Of a stretch of 39,079 nucleotides of DNA, positions 1 through 8,702 are shown in pieces; position 1 is the stretch's first letter, and each line of letters starts with the position of its first letter. Origin of the DNA: Desulfonatronovibrio sp. (lineage in GTDB: Bacteria > Desulfobacterota > Desulfovibrionia > Desulfovibrionales > Desulfonatronovibrionaceae); NCBI GenBank assembly GCA_003557865.1, contig PWNK01000094.1, positions 1 through 39,079 on the forward strand. The letters are read 5' to 3'. The position numbers and the translations under genes were made by a program. Below the pieces are notes generated by a model. The model saw only the letters and a program-made list of their open reading frames with translations, was not told the DNA's origin and made no database searches.

Positions 1-263
1 ACCGAGCCAAAGGGCGGGGCCAGAGTTCCGAAAGGCCCCAGAAAAAGTCTTGTATAGTCAAGATTCATTTCAGCAAGCCCGTTGCTTTGTTTGCCAAGGT
101 CCGCAATCATGGACTTAAGCGTTTCCCGTCCTTGAGGAACCCATGATTCCAGGTGCTCCTCAAGCTGGTTTACCAGTGCTGCCAGGTTTTCATCAGGAGG
201 CAGATAGCATCCTGAGAGGGCGCTATAGGTATTGATTATTGCGAGACTGTCGTGATCAGGCAT
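1..263 (-). CDS. arrD: TorD-family molybdoenzyme chaperone (partial, C-terminus outside window)
   Basis: The first 87 residues of a protein that runs off the left edge can be read. The stretch LDYTRLFLGPFGTLAPPFGS is characteristic of the TorD/DmsD family of cytoplasmic chaperones, which bind the TAT signal and apoprotein of DMSO-reductase-family enzymes and help load the molybdopterin cofactor. The start is the ATG at 261-263. It lies 91 bases after the end of the NrfD-type membrane subunit on the same strand and is the last visible gene of the arrABCD-like operon. The family is clear from sequence; the arrD name rests on the neighbours. Confidence 0.8.
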   Translation of the reverse strand, partial: MPDHDSLAIINTYSALSGCYLPPDENLAALVNQLEEHLESWVPQGRETLKSMIADLGKQSNGLAEMNLDYTRLFLGPFGTLAPPFGS

Positions 264-354
264 GGACGTCCTCCGCTGGGTCTTTGTGAATCCCGGTCCG
301 TCACGTTTTTGGGACGGACCGGGGTTGAACATGGTTTGTCTGTTGAGAAAGAGC

Positions 355-1470
355 TTATTCCGGGGTGGCTTCCAGTCTTAAGTATTTCACCCCTATGGAG
401 TAGATGAGCAGGGACAGGGACAGGGCGAGCACAATAATTCCGATTTCGTACATGCTTGGGAAGTAGGAGACGAATTCAGGACGGGTTTCAGCAAGGTTTC
501 CCACCGGCTTGACCTGGGCGGAAAGCAGCATGACCAGCCGGCCGAAAAACATGCCCACCAGAACGAAGCTGGAGGCCAGAATGATTCCGGCCCTGGAGTT
601 GCGAACTTTGGGAATGACTACCATGATAAAGGGAATAATCAGCCCTACCCACATTTCAACATTATACATTCCTGTACCCGCGATATGCCTGAAGCCGTCA
701 AAGGCCTCCTGCAGAGAGGTGAAGCCGATTACCGCCCTGAGGATAAAGATGAACAATGCCGCGCCCAGCAGTCCGGCAAACATCTTGGAAACATTGTCAA
801 AAATTGGGGCCTGTTCTTTGGGCATTCCACCGGTCAGGGCAAAGTGAAAATGAGAAGCCAGGACCAGAACTGCCATGCCGCTGGTCAGGGCGGTCACCGC
901 GAAATAGATGGCGGTAAAGTGTCCGAAAAAGGCGGGTCTTGCGTCTGCCGTGCCAAAGACTATGCTCAGGGCGGTGTAGGACATGAACATGAGCAGCAGG
1001 GCCAGAAGACCGGAAACCTTGCCTCCCATGCTGTGCCACTGATTTTTATGAATAAAGTAAAACTTGATGATTACAAAGGTGATGTAAATACCGTAAAGGA
1101 CTGCCATCCACCAGATGGGAGACATGAAATTGGGTGAGAGGGCCAGGTTGACGGTGTTGAGCAGGGTGGATAACGGACCCAGGTCCAGGCCCTTGCACAT
1201 TACCCCCACCACCAGAGTGGCCCCGGCCAGGATGGACGCTCTTTTGGCGATGGGATAATACTGCTTCATTCCGAAGACCGAAGGCAGGGAAGACAGGAGT
1301 GTCAGCCCGGCCGCGGTCAGGGCGAAAAACAGGTATCCGGCCATGGGCAGGACCCAGAAGGTGATGTCATTGGCGTTGTAAACTCCCAGTCCCCTGGACA
1401 CCACGGTCAGGGCCGCGAAAAGCCCCGCCAGGACGCCTATTCCCAGCAGGCCAAACCATAATTTACTCAT
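355..1470 (-). CDS. arrC: NrfD/PsrC-type membrane subunit of the putative arsenate reductase
   Basis: A 371-residue, very hydrophobic protein with about nine or ten membrane-spanning stretches separated by short basic loops, as in the NrfD/PsrC family of quinone-interacting membrane subunits. It would anchor the periplasmic catalytic and ferredoxin subunits and pass electrons from menaquinol to them. The ATG at 1470 is preceded by a good GGAGG site six bases upstream. It follows the ferredoxin gene by 81 bases and precedes the TorD-type chaperone gene, giving the order A-B-C-D known for arr operons. NrfD-type subunits also serve polysulfide and thiosulfate reductases, so the arsenic assignment comes from the catalytic subunit. 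Confidence 0.8.
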   Translation of the reverse strand: MSKLWFGLLGIGVLAGLFAALTVVSRGLGVYNANDITFWVLPMAGYLFFALTAAGLTLLSSLPSVFGMKQYYPIAKRASILAGATLVVGVMCKGLDLGPLSTLLNTVNLALSPNFMSPIWWMAVLYGIYITFVIIKFYFIHKNQWHSMGGKVSGLLALLLMFMSYTALSIVFGTADARPAFFGHFTAIYFAVTALTSGMAVLVLASHFHFALTGGMPKEQAPIFDNVSKMFAGLLGAALFIFILRAVIGFTSLQEAFDGFRHIAGTGMYNVEMWVGLIIPFIMVVIPKVRNSRAGIILASSFVLVGMFFGRLVMLLSAQVKPVGNLAETRPEFVSYFPSMYEIGIIVLALSLSLLIYSIGVKYLRLEATPE

Positions 1471-1551
1471 ATTATCCTCCAGAATACGCTGTTTGTAAAC
1501 AGGTTTGTGTGTTTCATTTAAAGATACTCAACCAATTCAGATCATGTCTGA

Positions 1552-2277
1552 TCAGATCATCCCCTTGCCCGGTTCATAAGCGCACGGGCAAAATTCCCGG
1601 ATATAGAAAACCTTGGGCCTGGTACCCAGTTCCGGCCTGAGCCGTTCAGCGCGAAACATGCCCAGCAGCTCATTGACCTTACTGCCGGGGTCGTCCAGGT
1701 CGCCGAATATCCGGGCGCTGCTGGGGCAGACCTCAACACAGTAGGGCAGTTTTCCGGCTTCCACCCGGTGCAGACAGAAATGACACTTTTCAATAACCCC
1801 GGTTGGGCGGATGGCCTTGTAATTGACGTCAGGATCAGGGTTGAAGATGGGCCATCCTTTTGCGTCTACGGCATTTACCAGTCCCCGGGGAGAATAAGTG
1901 CAGCCCGGGATAACCTCGGTATTGTCCTCCCATTCCTGGTGAGGCTTGTTCCAGGTGTAGTTGACCGCCCCGTAGGGGCAATTGACCATGCAGTACCGGC
2001 AGCCGATGCATTTGTCCGGATCATGGGCGGTTATCCCGTCTTTTGTCTTGTAAAGGGCCCTGGTGGGACATCCCCGGACACAGGGAGCGTTTTCGCAGTG
2101 ATTGCACAGGGTGGGGCGGTAATGGTAGCGCACATGGGGAAACCGGCCCAGGGTCTCGGTCAGTTTGTTGGACCAGCGCACACCCTCGGGCAGGTTGTTT
2201 TCATTTTTACAGCCTATGATGCACCCACCGCAGCCGGTGCAAAGCTGCAGGTCTATCACCATCGCGTAATTGGCCAT
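1552..2277 (-). CDS. arrB: Four [4Fe-4S] cluster ferredoxin subunit of the putative arsenate reductase
   Basis: A 241-residue DmsB/PsrB-type electron-transfer subunit. Four cysteine groups are visible: C13-C16-C19-C23, C58-C61-C66-C70 (CNHCENAPCVRGC), C90-C93-C96-C100 (CIGCRYCMVNC) and C165-C168-C180-C184. This is the usual set for four [4Fe-4S] clusters that wire the molybdenum subunit to the membrane quinol oxidase. There is no signal peptide, as expected for a subunit carried across the membrane with its TAT-bearing partner. It lies 107 bases after the catalytic gene. That gap contains AT-rich TATAAT-like stretches near 2358-2375, which could be a minor internal promoter, though I see no matching -35 element. 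Confidence 0.85.
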   Translation of the reverse strand: MANYAMVIDLQLCTGCGGCIIGCKNENNLPEGVRWSNKLTETLGRFPHVRYHYRPTLCNHCENAPCVRGCPTRALYKTKDGITAHDPDKCIGCRYCMVNCPYGAVNYTWNKPHQEWEDNTEVIPGCTYSPRGLVNAVDAKGWPIFNPDPDVNYKAIRPTGVIEKCHFCLHRVEAGKLPYCVEVCPSSARIFGDLDDPGSKVNELLGMFRAERLRPELGTRPKVFYIREFCPCAYEPGKGMI

Positions 2278-2384
2278 TTATCTAACCTCCTGCCGGAAAT
2301 TTGTTTTTTTCCAGCTGATCTGTTTTTTGAAAGTTAAGTTCATCCCAGCTCTTTCACTATATAATTTATATTTTTCAATTCAGA

Positions 2385-4949
2385 TTATACTTTTTCCACC
2401 TTTAACCTGATATGGCCGTAAAAGGCTGTTGATCCGCTCAATCGATCATTGTCCGTGGGGATGATATCATTGTTGTTGGCTCCTCTGGGCTCTTTGCCAA
2501 AAACCTTGGCAGCCCAGCGACCATATGCCCAATGCCCCTGGCCAAAGGCCTTGGCCACGGTTCCGGGCTGTGTTCCCTCCCACAGAGCTGCGGTGCAGGT
2601 GATGCTGCCGATGGGTGTGGTAAGCCTGACCTTGTCCCCGGTCTTGATGCCCAGCCTTTCACCGTCGACCGGGTTGAGCTTGGCCACATCTTCATAAGCC
2701 AGGTCGCCCGGATCAAGGTCTTTGAGTTCCATGTACCACGGGCAGTTGGCGCTGCGGCCTTCCCTGTTCAGCCTGGCCTTGTAGTCCACGAACTTGAATG
2801 GGTATTCCTGGGGACTTCCCCATTCATATGGTTCTTCGTGATGGGGGACAAAGGCCAGCTCTCCACGGGCCTCGTAGTTGCACACCTCCATGACCCGGTC
2901 CACACTCACCCCGTGCTTCCGGGCATGGTTTTCCAGAGCTTCTTTGAGGGTCTGGCTGTAAAACTCAAATTTGCCCGTGGCTGTGCCCATATTGCTCCAG
3001 CGGGCCCGGTACTGGTAAGGACCTGAATTCCAGACTCCGATTTTTTTGAATTCCTCCCAGCCGGAAAATGTGTCTCCCCCTCTGGAGGCAGACGGATCCC
3101 AGAAATGCTGCAGCAGATGTTTGCAGGCATACAGATCAAATTCTTCAGCAGTGGTCGGTGTTCTTCCGGTTTCAGGGTCAACAATGGTTCTCAGGTATCT
3201 TTGCAGGTTGTCAAACCCGCGCTCAGCCAGTTTTTCCGCCAGGATCCAGGAAAACTCGGTCTCCATGGCCCTGGCGTCCCAGACGGATCTGATGGCCGGC
3301 TGGCTCAGACTCACTGAACGATGGCCGTTGCTGGAGTGGTCAAGGCTGGCCCACTGCTCGAACATGCAGTTTTTGACCGGCAGAACCACGTCGGCGTAAA
3401 AGCTCATTTCCGACGCGTGGGTGGTCAGATGGGCAAAGAAATCAACCTTGGACATGGCCTGGTCCCAGCGCTTGGTTCCGGGACAGGAAAAGTTGAAATT
3501 GTTGAAAAAACCCACCGCGACCTTTATGTGGTAGGGATCTTCACTGTTGATGGCATCGGCCACATTATTGGTGTTAACACCAGCTCCAGACCCCCCTCTG
3601 GCCAGGTTAGGCCATTCCAGACGGCCCCGCTGATCGATCTTTTCGTATTTCAAACCTTCTTTGGCAATGTCGTCCTGGAAATCCCCGGGAGAGGGGTATC
3701 CCTGGTAAGACCTTGAATTATAGGTCAGAACACCACCTTCATTGTCGCATCCACCTACCAGCCCGCTGAGGGCATTGGCAGCCAGGCATCCATAAGAACC
3801 CCTGGGCTGCATGGCCGGACCTCCTCCCACCCAGGATATGCAGTTGGGGGCTGCTGCGGCAAAGCCCAGAGCCACTCGTCTGATCTGCTCGGCAGGTACG
3901 CCACAGATGCCTGCAGCCCATTCAGGGGTGGCATCCTTGAGGTAGATATTCCACCACTTGACCAGGCCGTGAGTATGTCTTTCCAGAAACATATGCTGGT
4001 TGACGGTTTTACCGGTCTCAAAATGATTGACCCCGTCTATGAAGTCGCCCACAAAAGGCTTGTACCACATCCCTTCAACCAGGATGGTGTGGGCCATGGC
4101 CGTGGCCAGGGCTCCATCGTAGCCGGGCTTGACCGGCAGCCATTCATCGCACTTGGTGCCGGTCCCGGACAGCCTGGGCTCCACTGAGGCTATGCGGGCG
4201 TTGTCCAGGGCGTGGCCCCAGCTGTTGAGGTATGAAGAGACTCCTCTGTTGGCCACCAGGGGGTCGGCTCCCCACAGAAGCACATATCTGGTTTTGGGGA
4301 TGTCGTATTGCATGTACGCCCACTGACCTTCCTGGAAGTAGCGCATTTTCTCGGCCTCTGCACATATGGAGCTGTGGGAGATGTTGTTGGGTGAGCCGAT
4401 GATCTTGGGAACCCGGTCATAAAGAAGGGCATTGAGAGCTGTGTATCTGCCCCGCATAACCATGAACTTGTGAGTCTCATTTTCCCGGCGCAGTTCCATT
4501 ATCTTGTCGGCCAGCATGCCCACGGCTTCATCCCATGATATGGGCACGAACCCTGGGTCTTCATTGCGGCCCTTTCTGGGGTTGGTGCGCTTCATGGGAG
4601 TTTTTAGACGGTCCGGATCATAGCATTGCTGCAGGGCCATGTGAGCTCTGGGACATGAATTGATGCCGTTGGATTTTGAATTGGGGTTGCCTCGGATCTT
4701 TATGGCCCTGCCGTTAACCACATAAATTTGCTTGGTGCACCAGGCGGTACATCCGGTACAAAAGCTGCTGACCCATTCCCCCTGGGCAAGTTTCCGGGCA
4801 TCTGCCGTGCCTTTTGGTGACAAGGCCCGCAGCACCGGGCCGCCCATGGCCATGCCGGCACAGGCAACGGCCGTGCCCTTGACAAATGTTCGCCGGGAAA
4901 GTTTTACGCCGGCCAGACCTTCGTTTTTTTCAATCTGCAGTTTTTTCAT
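2385..4949 (-). CDS. arrA: Respiratory arsenate reductase catalytic subunit (ArrA-type molybdopterin oxidoreductase)
   Basis: An 854-residue DMSO-reductase-family enzyme expected to reduce arsenate to arsenite in the periplasm. Residues 18-24 (SRRTFVK) form a twin-arginine signal. The [4Fe-4S] motif is C64-x2-C67-x3-C71-x27-C99. The motif RGRY is at 166-169, and the Mo ligand region HSSICAEAEK spans 192-201 with Cys196. The spacing Tyr-23-His-4-Cys-5-Lys matches what I recall of the Shewanella ArrA pocket (R165, Y166, H189, C193, K198) with an offset of three. RGRY is the signature reported for ArrA, in contrast to GRGWG in arsenite-oxidising ArxA. The frame stays open to 5063, but the ATG at 4949 has a strong AGGAGG site and places the TAT motif correctly. 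Length and order (A-B-C-D) fit arr operons. The alternative is a close relative with another oxyanion substrate such as antimonate or polysulfide. Confidence 0.8.
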   Translation of the reverse strand: MKKLQIEKNEGLAGVKLSRRTFVKGTAVACAGMAMGGPVLRALSPKGTADARKLAQGEWVSSFCTGCTAWCTKQIYVVNGRAIKIRGNPNSKSNGINSCPRAHMALQQCYDPDRLKTPMKRTNPRKGRNEDPGFVPISWDEAVGMLADKIMELRRENETHKFMVMRGRYTALNALLYDRVPKIIGSPNNISHSSICAEAEKMRYFQEGQWAYMQYDIPKTRYVLLWGADPLVANRGVSSYLNSWGHALDNARIASVEPRLSGTGTKCDEWLPVKPGYDGALATAMAHTILVEGMWYKPFVGDFIDGVNHFETGKTVNQHMFLERHTHGLVKWWNIYLKDATPEWAAGICGVPAEQIRRVALGFAAAAPNCISWVGGGPAMQPRGSYGCLAANALSGLVGGCDNEGGVLTYNSRSYQGYPSPGDFQDDIAKEGLKYEKIDQRGRLEWPNLARGGSGAGVNTNNVADAINSEDPYHIKVAVGFFNNFNFSCPGTKRWDQAMSKVDFFAHLTTHASEMSFYADVVLPVKNCMFEQWASLDHSSNGHRSVSLSQPAIRSVWDARAMETEFSWILAEKLAERGFDNLQRYLRTIVDPETGRTPTTAEEFDLYACKHLLQHFWDPSASRGGDTFSGWEEFKKIGVWNSGPYQYRARWSNMGTATGKFEFYSQTLKEALENHARKHGVSVDRVMEVCNYEARGELAFVPHHEEPYEWGSPQEYPFKFVDYKARLNREGRSANCPWYMELKDLDPGDLAYEDVAKLNPVDGERLGIKTGDKVRLTTPIGSITCTAALWEGTQPGTVAKAFGQGHWAYGRWAAKVFGKEPRGANNNDIIPTDNDRLSGSTAFYGHIRLKVEKV

Positions 4950-4965
4950 ACCCCCTCCTGTTGGG

Positions 4966-4994
4966 TTTGGCTGATATATTGCTTTTTGGCTGAT
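4966..4994. repeat. 10-bp direct repeat in the arrA leader
   Basis: TTTGGCTGAT occurs at 4966-4975 and again at 4985-4994, a period of 19 bases, within 50 bases upstream of the arrA start. On the coding strand it reads ATCAGCCAAA twice. Two half-sites about two helical turns apart could be an operator, or the result of a small duplication. No regulator gene is present in the window. Confidence 0.6.
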
Positions 4995-5020
4995 CCCGTT
5001 AATAGCTATTTGAGGATCTG

Positions 5021-5169
5021 TACCACTACAGCGACACTTTGTGTTAATTATTGCCTCGGCCACCGGGGACAGGCACTTTTGCCGACCTTAAACCGTAAAA
5101 CGGTAGGACTGTCCGGCGGCAAAAGAGCCAGTCCCTTTCCAGCTTAAATAAAGTGTCGCTGTAGTGGTA
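5021..5169. repeat. 149-bp nested inverted-repeat element between arrA and arsC
   Basis: The outer arms are perfect 20-bp inverted repeats: TACCACTACAGCGACACTTT at 5021-5040 and its reverse complement at 5150-5169. Inside lies a second, imperfect 20-bp inverted repeat (5065-5084 against 5117-5136) sharing CTTTTGCCG/CGGCAAAAG exactly. At the centre is the small palindrome ACCGT-AAA-ACGGT (5092-5104). The motif GGGGACAGGCAC at 5065-5076 resembles repeated extragenic palindromes linked to REP-associated transposases; this comparison is from memory. It has no coding capacity, so a MITE-like or REP-like element is the simplest reading. It sits 72 bases upstream of the arrA start. I see no clear target-site duplication. 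Confidence 0.75.
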
Positions 5170-5546
5170 ATAATTATCCCGGAACTGCAAAAAGGATATT
5201 CGCAATGTTTGTGCCATGAACACTTGATTGTGGCTGAATCCCCCCAAAACATACTGTTTTAGAAGGGATATAAGTTTGTTTCTTGAAATATCGCCACTGC
5301 CGGCATGTGATTATTGATGACAGTGTGTGGTTGTTTTAGACATCATGAAAAAGCAAATAGTAATGCTCATCTATTCCAGGATGTTACCGATGTGCTATAT
5401 TTGGACACGTGGATTTAAAATGAAAAGGCCGGACACATCCGCAAGGGGCTGTGGACAAAGGAACCCGCTTCGATTGTCCCGGGAAGGGTCGGGGGCAACT
5501 GTCAAGATGCTGTAATGCAGAGATATTCAGGACAGGTGGTTAATAT
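5170..5546. other. Intergenic region without a recognisable gene
   Basis: This is most of the divergent region between arrA and arsC. Only short open frames occur, none with a credible ribosome binding site and protein-like composition. The promoters for both directions probably lie here or in the flanking repeats, but I could not assign a convincing -35/-10 pair. Confidence 0.5.
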
Positions 5547-5597
5547 GCGGCACAAGAGACTCTAAAGAGGGGTGTTTCCCGCTTGTGTTGTTTTTTT
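5547..5597 (+). terminator. Terminator-like hairpin in the arsC leader
   Basis: GCGGCACAAG (5547-5556) can pair with CTTGTGTTGT (5582-5591), using G-U wobbles in the outer part, and is followed by a run of T to 5597. It ends 38 bases before the arsC start. It could stop read-through from the intergenic region or act as a leader attenuator. The 25-base loop and the wobble pairs make this weak. Confidence 0.3.
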
Positions 5598-5635
5598 GAG
5601 ATAAATGATGTATTATTTGTACAAGGAGAAAAAAC

Positions 5636-6070
5636 ATGAACCATAAAAAGAACATCCTTTTCCTGTGCACCGGGAATTCCTGCCGCAGTCAGATGGCTGA
5701 AGCGTGGACAAATTATCTGCACGGGGATAAGTTTCAGGCCTATTCAGCCGGAGTAGAAAAAACAAGGGTTGATTCCCTGGCCATAAAAGTCATGAACGAG
5801 GCGGGGATAGATATTTCAGGCAATTCTTCAAAACTTGTTGACGAGCTTTCAGGAATTGATTTTGACCTGGTCATCACCCTTTGCGACCATGCCAGGGAGA
5901 GCTGTCCGTTTTTCCCGGGCAGTACCAGGAAAATGCATCAGGGCTTTGACGACCCGCCGTCCCTGGCCCGAAATTCAGCCAGTGAAGAGGAAAGTCTGGG
6001 GCATTACCGAAGAGTCAGGGATGAAATCAGAAAGTTTGTCCTTGATTTGCCCCAGGCAGTCAAGCTCTGA
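5636..6070 (+). CDS. arsC: Thioredoxin-coupled arsenate reductase (LMW phosphatase fold)
   Basis: A 144-residue cytoplasmic enzyme that reduces arsenate to arsenite for detoxification. The P-loop CTGNSCR (C11 to R17) is the CX5R signature of low-molecular-weight tyrosine phosphatases. The second and third redox cysteines, C83 and C90 in TLCDHARESC, have the spacing of the plasmid pI258 ArsC (C82/C89), where a disulfide cascade is resolved by thioredoxin. DDPPS (105-109) supplies the conserved DP acid. An AAGGAG site precedes the ATG. It is divergent from arrA, so respiratory and detoxifying arsenate reductases sit side by side. No arsenite efflux pump or ArsR is visible here. Confidence 0.9.
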   Translation: MNHKKNILFLCTGNSCRSQMAEAWTNYLHGDKFQAYSAGVEKTRVDSLAIKVMNEAGIDISGNSSKLVDELSGIDFDLVITLCDHARESCPFFPGSTRKMHQGFDDPPSLARNSASEEESLGHYRRVRDEIRKFVLDLPQAVKL

Positions 6071-6213
6071 TAATTACGGAAGCGACAATGTTGTGCGCAA
6101 ACTTTGGCCGGGCTTGCCTGGCAGGTGCTGACCCGCCAGGGATTGATGCCGCAAGAGAGGTTGAGTAAGGAACGGACATTTAAGATCGCCTGCCTTTAGC
6201 GTGGACCTGTCTG

Positions 6214-7119
6214 CTAACCATTGAGCACATGCAGAACAGGCAGCACGCTCTTGGGGAATTCAAAGCGGACTGTCTTTAATGGGTCAACCATCTGGCAGAA
6301 GCAGAGGTTCCCGGCCATGCTCATGAGCATGACCGCGTGATTTACCGGGAGACCGGCAAACCTGTTGAGAAACTCGACCATATTATTCACCGCCCCGGTT
6401 ACAGCCTGGTCTGATGTCTGGGCTGAACAGATGGTGGCCACCATGCTGTCCGTTTCCACAAAAGGGGTGGGCAGCCCCTTGAGTCTGGGATAAACCGCCG
6501 CCTTGAGCCGGACCTGTCCGGAGGTTTCAGCTCCTGAAACACCGATTTCCCCGTCACCCTGGGCTGAATGCAGGTCCCCGCACCCAAAAAGAGCCCCTTC
6601 CACCTCCACCTGAAAATACACCCTGGACCCAGCGGTTATGATCTTGCAGTCCATGTTTCCGCCGTGTCTGTCCGGTGTTCCATTGGGGATATTTCCTTCT
6701 TTAGGGGCTACGCCCATTACTCCCACCATGGGGTTGATCGGAATTTCAGCCATTCCCTTGAAATCCAGAAAATTGCCTTTGTGATGTACAATGGCGGTCT
6801 CCATCTGTTTGATCATTTCCCCGGGAACACCTTCCCCGGGGGCAACAACCACCCTTGAGTCCTCGCCGATTTTGATGTGCAGGATATCAAAGCCGATGAT
6901 CTCGCCGGGCATGGCTCCTGAAATGAAAACCGGACCAGTGGCCGGATTGACGTGTTCCCAGTCCAGACGGTCCAGACGGTCATTTTCTGTTTTGATCTGG
7001 CCTGAAAAACAGTCCTGGGTCTCAAGAATGAACTCCTGCCCCTGCTCTACGGTCAGGGCCGGTTTATTCTTGGAAGAGAAGGAGTAGAAAGAATTGTCCG
7101 GACCTAAGAACGGGTGCAT
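6214..7119 (-). CDS. Acetamidase/formamidase family protein
   Basis: A 301-residue protein of the FmdA/AmdA family, whose members hydrolyse short amides such as formamide or acetamide to ammonia and the acid. Family-like features are the N-terminal stretch ending in GPVFISGAMPGEIIGFDIL, the glycine-rich PMVGVMGVAP segment, and GALFGCGDLHSAQGDGEIG with its histidine and acid residues near the middle. The length fits short bacterial members. The ATG at 7119 has GGAGGAAT just upstream. It lies 174 bases downstream of dapL on the same strand, so co-transcription is possible. Many family members have no known substrate, so only the family is assigned. Confidence 0.8.
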   Translation of the reverse strand: MHPFLGPDNSFYSFSSKNKPALTVEQGQEFILETQDCFSGQIKTENDRLDRLDWEHVNPATGPVFISGAMPGEIIGFDILHIKIGEDSRVVVAPGEGVPGEMIKQMETAIVHHKGNFLDFKGMAEIPINPMVGVMGVAPKEGNIPNGTPDRHGGNMDCKIITAGSRVYFQVEVEGALFGCGDLHSAQGDGEIGVSGAETSGQVRLKAAVYPRLKGLPTPFVETDSMVATICSAQTSDQAVTGAVNNMVEFLNRFAGLPVNHAVMLMSMAGNLCFCQMVDPLKTVRFEFPKSVLPVLHVLNG

Positions 7120-7293
7120 ATTGATTCCTCCCTCATAAGGTGAAACTGGAAAAAGTCGAAACAGGGATGCCAGGCTTTAGTTGAAGGTCAGCCAGGTCTT
7201 TGTTTTTTCAGTCTGCCACGCTTCCTGGCGTGGTCATCCGTCTTCTGTTTTCTGTCATCTGGGTCTGCAAAAAATAATTCTTGCAGGCCTATC

Positions 7294-8514
7294 TCATAAA
7301 GCGGATTCAATTCTGTGCATGGCTTTTTCCACGTTTTCAAGACTGTTGAAAGCGCTGATGCGGATGTATCCCTTGCCGCACAGCCCGAATCCATCGCCAG
7401 GAGTACAGACGACTCCTGCCTTATTCAGGAGATCATCAAAAAAACTCCAGGAATCTTTATTTCCGTTGATCCAGATGTACGGGGAATTAATCCCGCCGGT
7501 GCACTCAAATCCCAGTTTTTCCATCTTTTCCCTGATGATCCGGGCGTTGCCCAGATAGTATTCAATGTTGGTCAGGACCTGCTGCTGCCCTTCCTTGCTG
7601 TAGACGGCCAGGGCGGCTTTCTGCACTGGGTAGGACACACCGTTGAACTTTGTGGAATGCCGTCTGTTCCAGAGGCTGTGCAGCATGATCTCCCTGCCCT
7701 GGCGGTCATAGGCCCTGCAGTTCCTGGGGACGACGGTAAACGCGCATCTGGTTCCGGTGAATCCGGCTGTTTTGGAAAAACTGCGAAATTCAATGGCTAC
7801 CTGGGTCGCTCCGTCTATTTCATAAATTGACCTGGGCAGTTCCGGATCGCGGATAAAGGCTTCATAAGCAGCATCATAAAGGATCAGGGCCTTGTTTTTC
7901 ATGGCGTATTCAACCCACCTGGCAAGTTCATCCCTGGTGATAACCGCCCCTGTGGGGTTGTTGGGATAGCAAAGATAAATCAGGTCAACCGGTGTTTCAG
8001 GGAGGTCGGGAATGAAACTGTTTTCTCTGGTTGACTCCAGATAGACAAGTCCCTGATAACGACCATCCTGAAAGTTTCCTGTCCTGCCGGCCATTACATT
8101 GGTGTCCACGTAAACTGGATAAACCGGATCAGTTACCGCAACAACGGTATTGGCGTCGAATATTTCCTGGATATTCCCTGTATCGCATTTTGCCCCATCG
8201 CTGATGAAAATTTCATCAGGGTCAATGGCCGCCCCTCTTGACCTGAAGTCAGAGTCGGAAATGGCCTGACGCAGAAAACCATATCCCTGTTCCGGGCCAT
8301 AGCCTCTGAACGTACTGGATATGGCCATCTCATCAACAGCCTGGTGCATGGCTTTAACGCAGGCCAGGGGCAGGGGAAGGGTCACGTCTCCAATGCCAAG
8401 CTTGATGATTTCCCTGTGGGGATTGTCCTTTTGAAATTTCTCAACCCGCCTGGCAATGTCGGCAAACAGATATGAAGATTTGAGCTTCTGATAATTCTCA
8501 TTGATTCTGATCAT
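7294..8514 (-). CDS. dapL: LL-diaminopimelate aminotransferase
   Basis: A 406-residue PLP-dependent class I/II aminotransferase that converts tetrahydrodipicolinate plus glutamate directly to LL-2,6-diaminopimelate, bypassing the succinylase route. The N-terminus ([12 protein letters not shown], then [19 protein letters not shown]) and [14 protein letters not shown] are typical of DapL. The PLP lysine lies in [13 protein letters not shown]. The frame could begin at a TTG at 8520, but that codon touches the AGGAG site. The ATG at 8514 is six bases from it and is preferred. dapF and dapA, which supply the steps on either side, are about 13 kb away on the other strand. The leader carries a 12-bp AT palindrome (TATTTTAAAATA, 8535-8546). 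Confidence 0.92.
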   Translation of the reverse strand: MIRINENYQKLKSSYLFADIARRVEKFQKDNPHREIIKLGIGDVTLPLPLACVKAMHQAVDEMAISSTFRGYGPEQGYGFLRQAISDSDFRSRGAAIDPDEIFISDGAKCDTGNIQEIFDANTVVAVTDPVYPVYVDTNVMAGRTGNFQDGRYQGLVYLESTRENSFIPDLPETPVDLIYLCYPNNPTGAVITRDELARWVEYAMKNKALILYDAAYEAFIRDPELPRSIYEIDGATQVAIEFRSFSKTAGFTGTRCAFTVVPRNCRAYDRQGREIMLHSLWNRRHSTKFNGVSYPVQKAALAVYSKEGQQQVLTNIEYYLGNARIIREKMEKLGFECTGGINSPYIWINGNKDSWSFFDDLLNKAGVVCTPGDGFGLCGKGYIRISAFNSLENVEKAMHRIESAL

Positions 8515-8702
8515 GGACAACTCCTGAAACTTGGTATTTTAAAATATTTAAAGCATTGGACTTATGGTGTCAAACACCTGACCGGGACAATTGAAGCTGA
8601 CTTTTGACATTATGCATTCCAAGGAATAATAGCCCGTTCTTCACTCCCGGTTGGCGCAGCCCTGTCTCTGCCGGACCTGGGGATCAATACTTGAGAATAG
8701 TC

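Noticed and set aside
2532-3026. Long open frames antisense to arrA (also 3321-3716 and others)
   Set aside because: They are mirror frames of a GC-biased, strongly conserved coding region, lack ribosome binding sites and have no recognisable protein features.
2385-4949. Assignment of the molybdoenzyme as arsenite-oxidising ArxA
   Set aside because: ArxA proteins are reported to carry GRGWG where this protein has RGRY, so the ArrA type fits better.
5044-5247. A 67-codon minus-strand open frame over the nested inverted repeat
   Set aside because: Its sequence is made largely from the palindromic arms, has no credible start context and no protein-like pattern.
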